DNA of 64,000 nt from Mallotus nudiflorus (taxonomy: Eukaryota; Streptophyta; Magnoliopsida; Malpighiales; Euphorbiaceae): assembly GCA_947683625.1 (NCBI GenBank), contig CANTUR010000630.1, positions 3,844,001-3,908,000 of the forward strand, given 5' to 3'. The translations under genes were made by a program, and so were the position numbers. The notes below the pieces were generated by a model. That model did not search any database, had not been told where the DNA came from, and saw only the letters and a list, made by a program, of their open reading frames with translations. Below, piece after piece: positions 23,312 through 34,994 of the stretch; within the stretch, counting starts at the first letter, position 1, and the number at the start of each line of letters is the position of its first letter.

Positions 23312-24417
23312 TAAAATTAAATTATTATTTATTTTATATGATTTTTTATATTATATTATTTAGTTTTTGACATTAAAAATTTATATTATCTTATTTTTTT
23401 ATTTTGCAAAATTATATTTTTTATTCCTTTTATCAATTTTTCTGTTATAATTTTTATTACTAACATGACGATTATCATATAGGTACTATTATCCCTATAT
23501 TTGAATATATTATACTATTTATCCTCTCTATTTAGATATATTATATTATTTACTTTTAAAATTTACATAGCATGTTTTTATTATTAAACTAATTATTTAA
23601 GAAAATGCATTTTAAATTAAATTATCATCAATTGACTATAAAAATGATAATTCTATTAAAAATATTTTAATGAAAAATAAATAACAAATTTTATTTTTAA
23701 TCTAATCTAAATTTTGATCAAATAATAATTAATTATTTTTAATTTTAAAATATTTTTAATTAAATATCAATTTAAAATATTTATATTGTATGAAAAAATT
23801 AACCAAGTAAATACTCTTTTTAACCATAAAATTTGAATTTTATTTGAATTTTTAGTTTAGATTATTAAGTAAATAAATTATATTTATAAATAAAATTTGT
23901 ATACCCAAAATTGAAACTGACAATTCAAATAAAAAAATCAAAATTAAAAAGAGAGTTGATTTGATTAGATTTTTTATGTAACATCAATATTTTAAGTTAT
24001 TATTTAAATTGAATTATTTTAAAATAAATACTTATTAATTGGTATTTAATTATATAAAATTAAAATTAAGCATTTTATATTTTTATGTAAAATGATATAA
24101 TTATCATTTTATATTTAAATTCTAAGAAAATTAATTTTAATAATAAAAAATAAAAAAAATTAAATTTTAAAAGTAAATAATATAATTTATTTAAATAGAG
24201 GGGGTAAATAGTATAATATATTCAAATACAAGGAGTAAGTAGTATTTACATAATAGTTGTCATATTAGTTAATAAAAATTGTGATAAAAAAGTTGATGAA
24301 ATAAGTAAAAAGTATAATTTTGCCAACTAAAGGGAAGAAATAATGTAAATTTTAAATATCAGAAATCAAATAATTTAATATAGCAAACCATATGAGATAA
24401 ATAGTAATTCACTCTTA
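23312..24417. repeat. Foldback (long inverted repeat) element, MITE-like
   Basis: The left arm at about 23312-23600 and the right arm at about 24130-24417 are imperfect inverted copies. For example, tttgaatatattatactattta is shared in part by the left arm near 23500 and the reverse complement of the right arm near 24200. Between them lie about 530 bp of AT-rich DNA with no ORF. Terminal bases and target duplication cannot be fixed by eye. It is noncoding and could be a MULE-type or other foldback transposon. Confidence 0.65.
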
Positions 24418-27400
24418 AAATAATTGTTAAAAGAAATAGTACAGCTTGATTCAAAATAAATTAATAAAAATTTAATGAATTGTGATTTAAATTAAAAAAA
24501 AAATTGCTCTTCTAATTTTTGCCCTTGACCAGTTGTGAGTATCAACATATTTTATTGGACAAAATTTTAATTTTTAATTGATGTTCAAGATGAAATTCAC
24601 ATTTATATTATTTCACATTCATAAAATAAAATCTTAAATACCTCCTCCCCTATTGATATTAACAACTATCAGTTTTAATTTTTGAACAAGCTAATAATGC
24701 AAACATGAATTAAAATAAAATTTCATTTTTTAAGTATTTTTATTTAAATCACTTATTTTTTAAGTATTATTTGGCGAATCAACATATATAGACTGGAATA
24801 TGAAGATGTTCTAATTTTTATTGTGAATACTTGTCTAATAATTGCACTTCATTTTAATTTTATTTATAATTTAAATGACTTAATTATCTTTAATTTAAAT
24901 TAATTATATTTTATTATTTCATTAAATTATGGAAAGTGTATTTTCCACAACAATTAATGCTAATTTGATTATGTATACATGGTCAAAATTAATAACTTGA
25001 ATATAAATAAGAGTTATTTATAATTTTATTAATTTATTATATTATTTTATTTTTTTGTTCAACTTATATTACTAAAATTTTTATTAAAAATGGTTATATT
25101 TCTTTATAAATTTAGTTGTGAAATTTTAATTTTTAATTTTTTTAATTGTATTAACATTTCAAGTGTTTATACATGGTAAAAAAAAAATTCAATGATAAAT
25201 TTAATTTTAAGTTTTCAATTAAATTTTTTAATAAAATGCTATTGTACAATATAAAAATATTTTTAACGGTGAATTTAATTTTAAGTTTCTATAAAAAAAA
25301 ATTATAAAATGATAGAATATGATACTAAAAATATTACATGTAGTGAAAAATTAATATAAAATAAAATAATTAAAAAATATATTTTATAAATATTAATTAA
25401 GTTGATAGAAATATAATTTTTAAATAGAAAAATGAAGTACATTTATAAATAGAGTGTGTAAAAATCTCCACCCTCTGTCTGATACACAGTTTATACTTTC
25501 AACTAACTATAACGTATAACTATATTTTGGTTATTGCCTTCATACTAATTAGCTTCTTTTTTCTGTACACCTCTTTTATCTAATGAAGTTTCATTATCAG
25601 TTTTTTTTTTTTAAAAAAAGATAGTTAATATAATTCAAATTATAATATTTTGAATTAAATTCGTGCCTCTATTTTTTTTTGGACAAATTAAATTCGTGTC
25701 TTGAATTTTATTTAAAAAATATATATATTTATAAGATTTCACGTGATTTTTTCTCTAATCTTCCTTTTCTTGGAGGCCCCACGTTTTTTAAGACCCATTT
25801 GACAATCTATCATATTCACATTCTTTTTTAAAAGCCTATGGGTGACCTAATCGATGGATTTTTGGCTAATTTGTGGAATGTACCATATCTATGGTATGGG
25901 TTCTAGTCTAGGAGCTTAGTATTACATTAATAATAACAATAATTTGTAGATTGAAATGAAGGAGTAGTTTCATGGTACTTATAATATAATATATTAACAG
26001 CAAGTTCTTTTATAAAAAAGAAAAAATAAAGAATGTATTGCTTTATTTGTTTGCTTAGGTTTATTCATCTTCCGGCTGTTCAGAACTCATAACAGTTTGA
26101 TAGAATTCTGAAATGACTTGAAAATGGTTGTCTGTGTAGCAGCTTCAAAGGCCAAGAAACTAAATTTCATGGTTGTCCTCTCCTTCAGGATAATATTTCT
26201 ATATGTATTGTCTTAGGGCTTTGATTGCAACGAAGTGAAGTGATTAAATTGACCCAAAAAATAAAAAATGAAATGAAGGAGGTATCATTCATTTGGAGCA
26301 ATATCCTTAATGAAGTGGGAGCCCGGAACGTTAGAATAGATTATGTTAACAGATGGTTTAACCAGGTGATAGGCTGGTTATCAAAACATAGATTCGTGTT
26401 ATATAATGGTAATATTTGGAGCAATAAACCTAGAGAACTTGTAAAATTTGCTCCTAAATGATTTAATTGTTGCTTCTTATTTTTTGAATTCTATCATTCA
26501 TTTCATCAAAAAAATAAAAAATAGAGGTCAAATTCAAAAATTTTTAACTGTTTAAAGTTAATAAAAATTTATATTTCTATTATATAGTAAGTGATTTATA
26601 TAGAAAAAAACTATTCTAATTTATTAAACATTTTAACAAATAGAATATGAACATAATTTTTTTTTGATAATTTTCATATTTTTACTAGATCTAATACATT
26701 TTATAATCTTACGAACTTTATATCTTTTGTCAGTTTATCCTTTTAATTTATAAATTTACCTTTTAAATACTTATATTTTTTCAAAATAAGACTTACTATC
26801 GTACGATTTGATTTAAAGTTTTTAAATATTTTTTTAAATTGAAATGAATCCATTTAAACACTTAAATTTGTTGAAAAGTATTTATAGGTGATTTTATTTT
26901 AATAAATTTAAGTGTCAAAATAATCAATTTATAATTTAAAAAGATAAATTAATAAACAAGTTTAAGGGGTCGCAGATGTTAAACCTTTGTAGTGTTAAAC
27001 AAGCACTCCATAAGACCATAAGTAATAATTTAGAATTTTTATAGTTTTCGAGTCATGATGCATATCTAACCACATTAATCAACTTTTGCAGAAGCCTAAA
27101 TGCTGCATAGTTAGGTGACATTTTAAACACCAATTTTTCTTGCTTGAAAAGCTGGGATGTGCCCATTCAATGAAGTTTAGCTACTAAATTAAATTGGGTA
27201 TCCCAGTAGCTATTAATTGCTATTGCATAGGATTAAAAAATGGCACATGTTTCTTTAATCACTTCTCCTAACTACCTAGCCAATATGGTAAGTTTTTGGT
27301 GCAATTCTTTGTGGTATTTCTCGTATAAATTTTGGCTAATTTATATCAATTTGAATAGATATGTTATAGAATATAATAATATACCTTAACAAGGCTTTTC

Positions 27401-27864
27401 TTACTAAATCCCAGCTGCAATACATAAATACAGTAAATGACATCACTCTTATGCAAATGCCAGCTTAAAATTCCTCGAGGAAAAAGAAACAATTTTTTAT
27501 AATTACAAACACGAATAATTTTTTTTTTTTATGAATTTTATGATAAATATGAAGTTAATTTTATTTATTGATACAAATTAAGACATTATTTATACGTAAA
27601 TTAGTACAAATTAAAACATTATTCATACATAAATTAATAAATTTAAGGAAAAAGTTATTGTTATTTCGAGATAAATTTGCTAAGCACCAGCTCAAAAATT
27701 ACAGACAAACTACTATTTAAAAGAAAAAAAATATGTTCCAGGAAATCATAAAAAAAAATTATGCTCTAATTGAAAAATTTTACTAACCTCAACCTCCAAA
27801 TTTCTTATTGTCACTCTCAATATGTATATATGTGGAGTAGGAAAAAATAATTGTTTAATAGAAC
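24418..27864. other. AT-rich intergenic DNA, no gene recognised
   Basis: Long A/T runs and no convincing coding sequence. One frame at 26225-26461 (78 codons, with SFIWSNILNEVGARNVR) is less AT-biased than its surroundings but matches nothing I recognise and has no splice context. Confidence 0.5.
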
Positions 27865-28259
27865 TGGTACTCCATATATATATTCTTATTTAATTAAAAT
27901 CTTTATTTTTTATACAAGTTACTCGGAATAAGAGATATTTAGGAAAAGATTCTTTATGCAGAAAACTCCCAAAACAATAAGAAACACTCTCTTAATTGGT
28001 CTAGAATTTCTATTCAAAGAGGAATCCTACTCTTTTTAGATTTAAGTATCACTATCACAATAAATAGGATCTCATATCTCTCATTCTCATTCATTATATT
28101 CTCTCATATTCTTATTGTTCTCCTTCTCTTTCTAAATTCTTTCTATATACTCTGACTTAGGTATCGAAGGGTTTGTGAGGATCCTCCCCACCTCTCACCT
28201 TACCCTTCGTTGACCACTTGTAAGGTTTCAACTCAAGAGTTCCAGAGAGCAAGTTATCA
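27865..28259 (+). repeat. 5' LTR of the second Tat-like element
   Basis: 395 bp, TGGTACTCC to TTATCA. It aligns end to end with 40020-40425 with many substitutions. The TATAAATA at 40225 of the 3' copy is degraded here. Confidence 0.88.
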
Positions 28260-28261
28260 AG

Positions 28262-28279
28262 TGGCGCCGTCTATGAGAA
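28262..28279 (+). other. Primer-binding site of the second Tat-like element
   Basis: tggcgccgtctatgagaa, two bases after the LTR end; tggcgccgt is a common start in Tat-group elements. Exact tRNA not determined. Confidence 0.75.
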
Positions 28280-28319
28280 CTATTGGGAAAAAGCCATTCG
28301 TGCATCTGTCAAATTAAGA

Positions 28320-29830
28320 TGTTAATGTTATGACTTCCAGCTTACTGTCCATTTTGACTCCTAACACTCACACCAACCTCTTTGTTCCCATTCCTCCAAT
28401 CACTCTAACAACACCTCTCTCAATGACGGTACCTCCAGGTACTTTCTCGTACGCCTGACCTTTATCTAGTAATACACACGTTCCTCTTAGAAACACCTAG
28501 GGATGGCTGGCTCTCGACACCGACTTTTCGTATTATGCCCCCTTACAACATCATCACCGACCTATACCTTCCATACCTTTTCCAAATCTAACAGAAACAC
28601 CAGCCATAACTACACCTAACCTAAACACTGTAACTCAAACACTCAACCTCACCCCAACAAATAAAGAAGCAATGATACAAAACATCTAAGCCTAGATAGC
28701 CTTAATACAGCAACAATTAAACACCTTGGTTCAAAGTGGCAATCCTGGACCAGCTAATATAGAAAATACCATACCTCCGGAATTGCCCGGAGGGAGCAAC
28801 GGGAAAGGTAAAGCTCTAAAAGAAGAATCTAGCTCCACAATTCTAGCTCTCGATGATTCAAAATTAACCCAAAAGGTTGAAGAGGTTATACACAAAGCCC
28901 ACACGAGACTAAGGAAGGAAGATGAATGTATTATAGAAGGCAGAACGCCCTTCATAAAGAGGATAATCCAGACAAAAATCCCAACCAAGTTCAGGATGCC
29001 ACAACTGGATCAATATGATGTCTCGTCAACCACGTATCCTCATTCAAAACAAGAATGTTAATCCAAAACATAAATGACAGCATCATATGCAGAGTTTTCC
29101 CAAGCATGCTCATGAAAAATGGTCAAAAATGGTTTCACCAGCTTCCTGAGAACTCCATCACTTCTTTTGAAGACCTGGCAGAGAAGTTCTGAACTAGGTT
29201 CGTCACCAACATTCCTCCAACCAAAAATATCAATGACCTCTGAATGTGCCAACAAGAGGTTGATGCATCACTACAAAGCTACCTAGATCGGTTCAACAAA
29301 GTGGCTATACGAATCAAAAATCTTGTAGATGAAGTTACTATCGAAGCCCTCAAGAATGGCACAAGACTTAAAAAACTCAAAGATAAGATAATGATAAAAG
29401 AACCCGACACTTTCGAGGAGGTGATGGCCATGGCGATCAAAATGATAAAAATGGATAAAGACAGAAGGATGCAAAGGGAGGAGGAAAAAGCACCAGCTAG
29501 AGAAGAGAGGTCAAGGCCTAAAAGAGTAAGCTTCCTACGACCAAATTTTAGAAACCTGGTAGAAAATTTTGAAAAGGAAGCCTATAGATACACACCTTTA
29601 AATACCTCTACATCTAGGATCCTTATGTAAGTCAGATGGAATAGGGTGGGAATTACCCCAGCTAGAAGAATAAGCCCAAACCGGAGAGCCACACAAGATA
29701 GAGGACACTATTGCTAATATCATCGGGATTATGGGCATGACATCGAGGCCTGCCGAGAATTAAAAAATGCCATATAAAGACTAGTGTAAAATGACAGACT
29801 TGGCAATTTCACTAACACATCTAGAGGGAC
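28320..29830 (+). pseudogene. Gag of the second Tat-like element, broken
   Basis: Pro/Thr-rich N-terminal part in broken frames, then 28726-29061 leading into the capsid (KFRMPQLDQYDV), a frame change, and 29244-29630 (CQQEVDASLQSYLDRFNKV, then an Arg/Lys-rich tail). A degenerate zinc knuckle with a stop in place of a residue follows near 29705-29760 (YHRDYGHDIEACRE). These are the usual gag parts of plant Ty3/gypsy elements. The intervening stretch 29062-29243 still reads as gag in another frame with TGA for CGA. Confidence 0.8.
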
Positions 29831-29905
29831 TAAGAATCTGAATGTACAAGGATAAGACAGACCATAACCAAAAAAGGCCTAGACTGAACTAGCCGGGTCA
29901 TTAAC

Positions 29906-30500
29906 ATGATAGTCAGAGGAGAAAATGTTAAGAAAATACCTAAGAGAAGCCAGGGAGAAGGACCAGCCCACAAGAAGAGAGAGGTCATCGTGTTTGATTC
30001 TGAGGATAGGGAGCATATTCGACACCCACACAATGATGCCCTGGTGGTAAGTGTATACATTAACAATTATTTGGTAAAAAGGTTACTGGTTGATAATGGG
30101 AGTGCCATCAATGCACTGTTTTGAAATGCTTACAAAGTAATGGGGGGTTTTGTCACTAACCTAAAAGCTATCCAAAATCCTATTATAAGCTTCAACCATA
30201 CAACCGATGAGAATTATAAAGCTAAGTTTGGAATTCAGAAATCAAAATATTGAAGAAACAAAATTCATTAAAGCCCTATTCATTATAGTGGATCTCTCAT
30301 TGGCATATAATGACATAATAGGATGGCCAACACTTTATGAAATTGATGTAGTCATAAGTATCCAACACCTAACGATGAAGATTCTAATCGAGGGCAAAAC
30401 TCTTATAATCCGTAGAGATCATCACATGGCTAGGCAATGCTACCAGATGGCAATCAAACCTCAAAAGGAAGCATTCTCCTTAAAGACTTAGGAGATAAAG
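29906..30500 (+). pseudogene. Protease of the second Tat-like element, broken
   Basis: 29906-30124 carries the retropepsin motif LLVDNGSAINALF, with the catalytic Asp and the D-N-G-S form common in this group. After a TGA, 30207-30491 continues with the C-terminal half (SLAYNDIIGWPTLYEI, a degenerate LGRP-like motif). It would cleave the polyprotein; the stop between the halves prevents this. Confidence 0.8.
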
Positions 30501-31440
30501 AAGCAAGGAACCAAACCTGAACTGGTCGATGACACTCAGAGATTATAGATTGCTGATAGGAAGATAGTAAAGATTGGTAATGAACTTGACTCTGAAACTA
30601 AGCAAGGAATAAGTGAAGTCATTGCCAAGCACTCAGGAAGTTTTGCCTCTCGTGCGTTGAAGATAACTAGAGTAGATCCTCAGATTGCCTTACGTAGCTT
30701 GAACATCAGACTAGAGGCGAAGCCAGTGATCTAGAAGAAATGGACTTTTGCATATGAGAGGCAAAAGATAACCGCCAAGGAAACAAAGAAGTTACTAGAA
30801 GCTGGATTCATTAAAAAGGTTACCCATGTAGAATGAGTAGCCAACGTTGTGCTAGTAAAGAAATTAAATGGCAAGTATAGGATGTGTGTGGACTATATTA
30901 ACCTCAATCAGGCATGTCCCAAGGACAGCTACCCCCTGCCAATAATTAAGTAACTAGTAGACTATACTGCCAGTCATAGTCTATACAATTTTGTAGATGC
31001 AGCATAAGGATATCACCAAATACCAATAAAGGAAGAAGACTAAGAGAAAACATCCTTTATCACTTATGAAGGTCTTTACTGCTAGAAGATATTGCCTTTG
31101 GAGTTAAAGAATGTTGGAGCCACATACTAGAGGATGATGAACCATGTACTCTGAGACCAAATTGGAAGAAATTTGGAAGTATACATGGATGATATTATTA
31201 TCAAAAGCAAGTATGCATATCAACACCCCATGAATCTGGATCAGGACCTTCAATTACTAAACAAGTCCAGGATCAAGCTGAATCCAGAAAAGTGCATCTT
31301 TGGAGTCAAGGCAGGAAAATTCCCGAGGTTCATGATATCCCACAGAGGTATTAAGGCTAACCCAAAAAATATGGAAGTCATTCTCAATATGAAAGCTCCG
31401 AAAACCATCCACGAACTATAAAAGCTAAATGGCAGAATCA
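30501..31440 (+). pseudogene. Reverse transcriptase of the second Tat-like element, broken
   Basis: Recognisable motifs in order: KKLNGKYRMCVDY near 30860, QACPKDSYPLP near 30910, SFITYEGLY near 31055, LPLELKNVGATY near 31095 and the catalytic box YMDDIIIKS at about 31180, in which both aspartates survive. Then KLNPEKCIFGVKAGKF and SHRGIKANP. At least eight in-frame stops, mostly TAG or TAA where Gln is expected. Confidence 0.88.
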
Positions 31441-31539
31441 CGGCTTAGGAGCATTTTATCTCTTGCTCAGCCAAGTGATGCCTACCACTATTCTAAGCTT
31501 TAAAAAATTCTAAGAAATTTTTTTTAGACGAAAGATTTT

Positions 31540-32405
31540 CAAACAGCTTTTGAAGATATTAAAAATTCATATCCACCCTACCTCTACTCAGTAGGCTGGT
31601 CCCGAAGGAAATGCTATACTTATACCTTTTGGTGGGCCTAGAATGCATAGCCTCGGTACTAGTAAGGGAGAAAGAGGACCAGCAAAGCCTAGTGTATTAT
31701 GTCAGTAAAATACTCTAAGGATCAGAGATTCAATACCCAACGTTGGATAAACTAGCCATGGCCATCATTCATGCATCCTGGAAGCTCAGGCGCTACTTTC
31801 ATGCTCATTCTATTATTGTAAGAATCAGCTTCCCCTTGCGAAAAATATTACAAAAACCTACGACTTCAGGTAAATTGGTTCAATGGTTGGTATTACTCAG
31901 AGAATTTGACATCGACTATGAGTCTCGTCAACAGGTGAAAGCTCAAGCGTTAGCAGATTTTGTTCAAGAGATGACACCAGAAGATCTCACTATCACCAAT
32001 GCATTAAAGTGGAATCTTTATATGGACAGAGTATCCTCCACTCAAGGATCCATGCTGAGATTATTCTCAAAGGACCATATAAAGTTCTTATTAGATATGC
32101 AGTTCGGATAAAGTATAATGCCACCAAAAACACTGTGGAGTATGAGGTGCTCATCATATGATTAAAGTTAGCTATCAAAGTCAAAGTCGAGCATCTCAAG
32201 ATACACTCAGACTCTCAGTTGGTAGTAAACCAGGTCCAAGGGACATTCCAGATTAAGGATCTGAGCATCACCAGATATGTTAGGAAAGTCATACAACTCC
32301 TGAAGAAGATTGAGCAAGACGGGGAACAGTAGGAAATAATGCAGATACCTCGAAACAAAAACTCAGAAGTCGATCTCTTAGCTAAGTCTGTAGCCAAAGA
32401 TAGTT
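31540..32405 (+). pseudogene. RNase H region of the second Tat-like element, broken
   Basis: RT-linked RNase H in 31570-31960 (LAMAIIHASWKLRRYFHAHS, then VQWLVLLREFDIDYESR), followed by the second RNase H from about 32005 (KWNLYMDRVSS, in place of the usual W-x-L-x-x-D-G) to about 32400 (KIHSDSQLVVNQVQGTF, then IPRNKNSEVDLLAK). Several stops and frameshifts. The dual arrangement supports Tat placement. Confidence 0.8.
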
Positions 32406-32407
32406 AA

Positions 32408-33700
32408 GTGTTTAGAGATATGGAGCTCACCAAAGAATTGATAAAATCCAATACTGAAGATCCAGATATCTTGGAGATACGGGAAAGCCCGGAGTGGATA
32501 AAGCTAATCATCCAATATCTTATAAATGGGACACTCCCAGAAGATAAATTAAAAGTTAGGAAGCTAAAGATGAAGGCAGTCCACTACTCTATACTTCACG
32601 GAGAGCTCTATAGAAGATCTTTCTCACACCCATGGTTTAAATGTGTATCCCCAGAGGAAGGAAACTACACACTCAAGGAAATCCACGAAGGCATTTATGG
32701 AGCGCACGAGTCACATTACACGTTAACCAAGAAAGCACTAATGTAAGGATACTACTAGCCCACCATGTCTAGAGATGCTCAGAAGCTAACTCAGGAATGC
32801 CATAAGTGCCAGTAGTTCACCCGTCTCAACCATAAACTCTCCAACCCTCAACATCCGATCGGCAACCTTTGACCCTTTGTAGTGTAAGGAATGGACATCC
32901 TAGGTCCCTTCCTGACCTCTACATCATAAAAGAAGTTTTTGATTGTGGTCATAGAATATTTCACTAAGTGGGTAGAGGTGGAAGCTAAATTGACTATCAT
33001 AGAAGCCCAGATCCAACACTTCTTCTGGAGAGAAATCATCTATAGGTTCAGAATACCACACACCATGATCACGAACAATAGGAAACTGTTAGATAATAAG
33101 AAGTTCAAAAGGTTCTGCTCTGACGTTGGAATAAAGCTTCATTTCACCTCGGTAGCCCACCTGTAGATAAACGGAAAAACAAAAGTCACCAATAGGATTA
33201 TCATGTAAGGATTGAAGAAAATGCTTGACAAAAAGAAGGGAAACTAGGTTGAAGAGTTGAATAATGTTATCTGGGCCTATAGGACCACTCTCAGATCATC
33301 CACGGAAGAAATGCCATTTAGACTAACCTACGGTATGGATGCAATGATACTAATAGAAATTGGATCCCTAAGTTACAGGCTCAGTAGATAATTAGACCAG
33401 GACATCAACAGCATTGATGCCCAGATATGCTTGGATCTACTGGAAGAAAGAAGGGAATGGACATCTACTGTAGTAGAAACATATAGGCAAAAGGAAGCAT
33501 AATATCACTTCCAACATATCCACCCAGGATAGTATAAGGTTGGAGACTGAGTACTCAGAAGGGTGAATATTAGCAAAGGTAACTCTGGCACTGGCAAACT
33601 TGGACCCAACTGGGAAGGCCCCTATCAGGTTACAGAGCGAATATCTAAAGGGGCATACAGAATAAAAGATAGACAAGGCAAGAAACTATAACGATATTGG
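32408..33700 (+). pseudogene. Integrase of the second Tat-like element, broken
   Basis: N-terminal region 32408-32746; HHCC zinc finger spread over 32690-32820 (GAHESHYTLTKKALM, then CHKC). Core: GMDILGPF near 32890, VVIEYFTKWVEVEA near 32945, then IPHTMITNNRKL near 33055, where Asp of the usual D-N-G motif is Asn. The C-terminal part near 33275-33360 includes WAYRTTLRS and MPFRLTYGMDA. No chromodomain seen. Many stops. Confidence 0.85.
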
Positions 33701-34989
33701 AACTCAGATTGCCTTCAAAAATATTACCAATAAATGTACTTGAAATACTATTGAATAAAGTATTTTCATTCATTAGGAAAAAATTATATTACAAAAATCA
33801 GTCAGCAAAAAAAAAGAATCCTTAGTCTAATAATTTAGTGCCAGATGGCTCAGGTTCAGAAACTAAAGGGGGAGCAATGCTTATGGCACTAACAGAGGCA
33901 GGTGAATCAGAAAATGGACCCCCATTTAGTTTGGAAACATCTTTCAGATGGAGGGGGCGGCCTTGTTTTAGCCTTCCTCTTCGGTAGCAATCCTAGCCAA
34001 GTCAGCCAGCATTATTTGGTCCAAGTCAGCTAGGTCCAACTCTGAATTCTGGGAAAGTAAGACCCTCATACATTTAGACCTATAGGCCTTAAAAAACCCT
34101 CCCACCATGTTTTGATAGGATCTCTTATCATTTTCTCAGGATTTATCTGCCTCGCCCAGCTTTCTCTCCAGATCTGCAATCCAAGAGTCCTGCTCCTTGA
34201 TCCTCTTTATTAGTTGAGCTTGACTGTGCTCCAGCTCGGCCAACTTCTTCTAACTCAGCTTTGCTTCAGACTTAACTTTTGCATATTTAGTCTGGCAAAG
34301 CTCTAGTGCCACCTTTGCATTATCTAACTTCTTTTTGAAGTCGATCGCTATAGTCCCAACCTTCATCTCTTGTAGGCTATGCTGGCTCTTTAAGAAGAAA
34401 TATTGGTCCTTCGCCAGCAGTAAAGCTTATGTCATCTGCAAAAAGGGAAACTCAGGTCATTACCTTGAAACTTGAAACATAAAAAAGTTAAACAAATGTT
34501 TAAAACTTACTTCTGATGAATGCCCGATCATGGAGCTAAATAGCTCCTCGCGACCCTCATTTATCCAGTGTTGCATATTAGCCGGCAGCCTCAAGGACTC
34601 AGCATATTGGTCTCTGACCTAGGCGTTCAAGACACTTAGAGGTTTCACTTTATTCAAGATCCACGCCCTCATATTCAAACACTTAGAGAGCCTTGGATGT
34701 TGGACGAATATCCCCTCATCCAGTTCCTCAGCATCAAAGTCTCAGTCTATTAGTCGCATTTTTTTCCACCCTTCCCTTTCAGTCTGTGAAGACCAAGCCA
34801 TAGCTTTTCCCTTTGGATTGATGGTCACTTCCTCTAGGACTGTAGGCACTACAGGTTTGGGCAAGGGGGAGGAAATTTGAGCTTCTTCCTGCCTCACTAG
34901 CTCATCATCTACAAGCCAGATTCTATCTATAAATGTAAAAAAGTCAGGCATGTACAAATGAAAAGATAAAAACAAAAGTCAAAGAGATA

Positions 34990-34994
34990 CCTTT
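34990..34994. repeat. Target-site duplication of the solo LTR (left copy)
   Basis: ccttt, repeated at 38224-38228 directly after the LTR end. Confidence 0.9.

Noticed and set aside
26225..26461. 78-codon frame in intergenic DNA
   Set aside because: No recognisable family, no splice or promoter context; could be chance.
27855..27869. Target duplication for the second Tat-like element (gaac/gcac)
   Set aside because: Only 3 of 4 bases match and the five-base flanks differ; not reliable.
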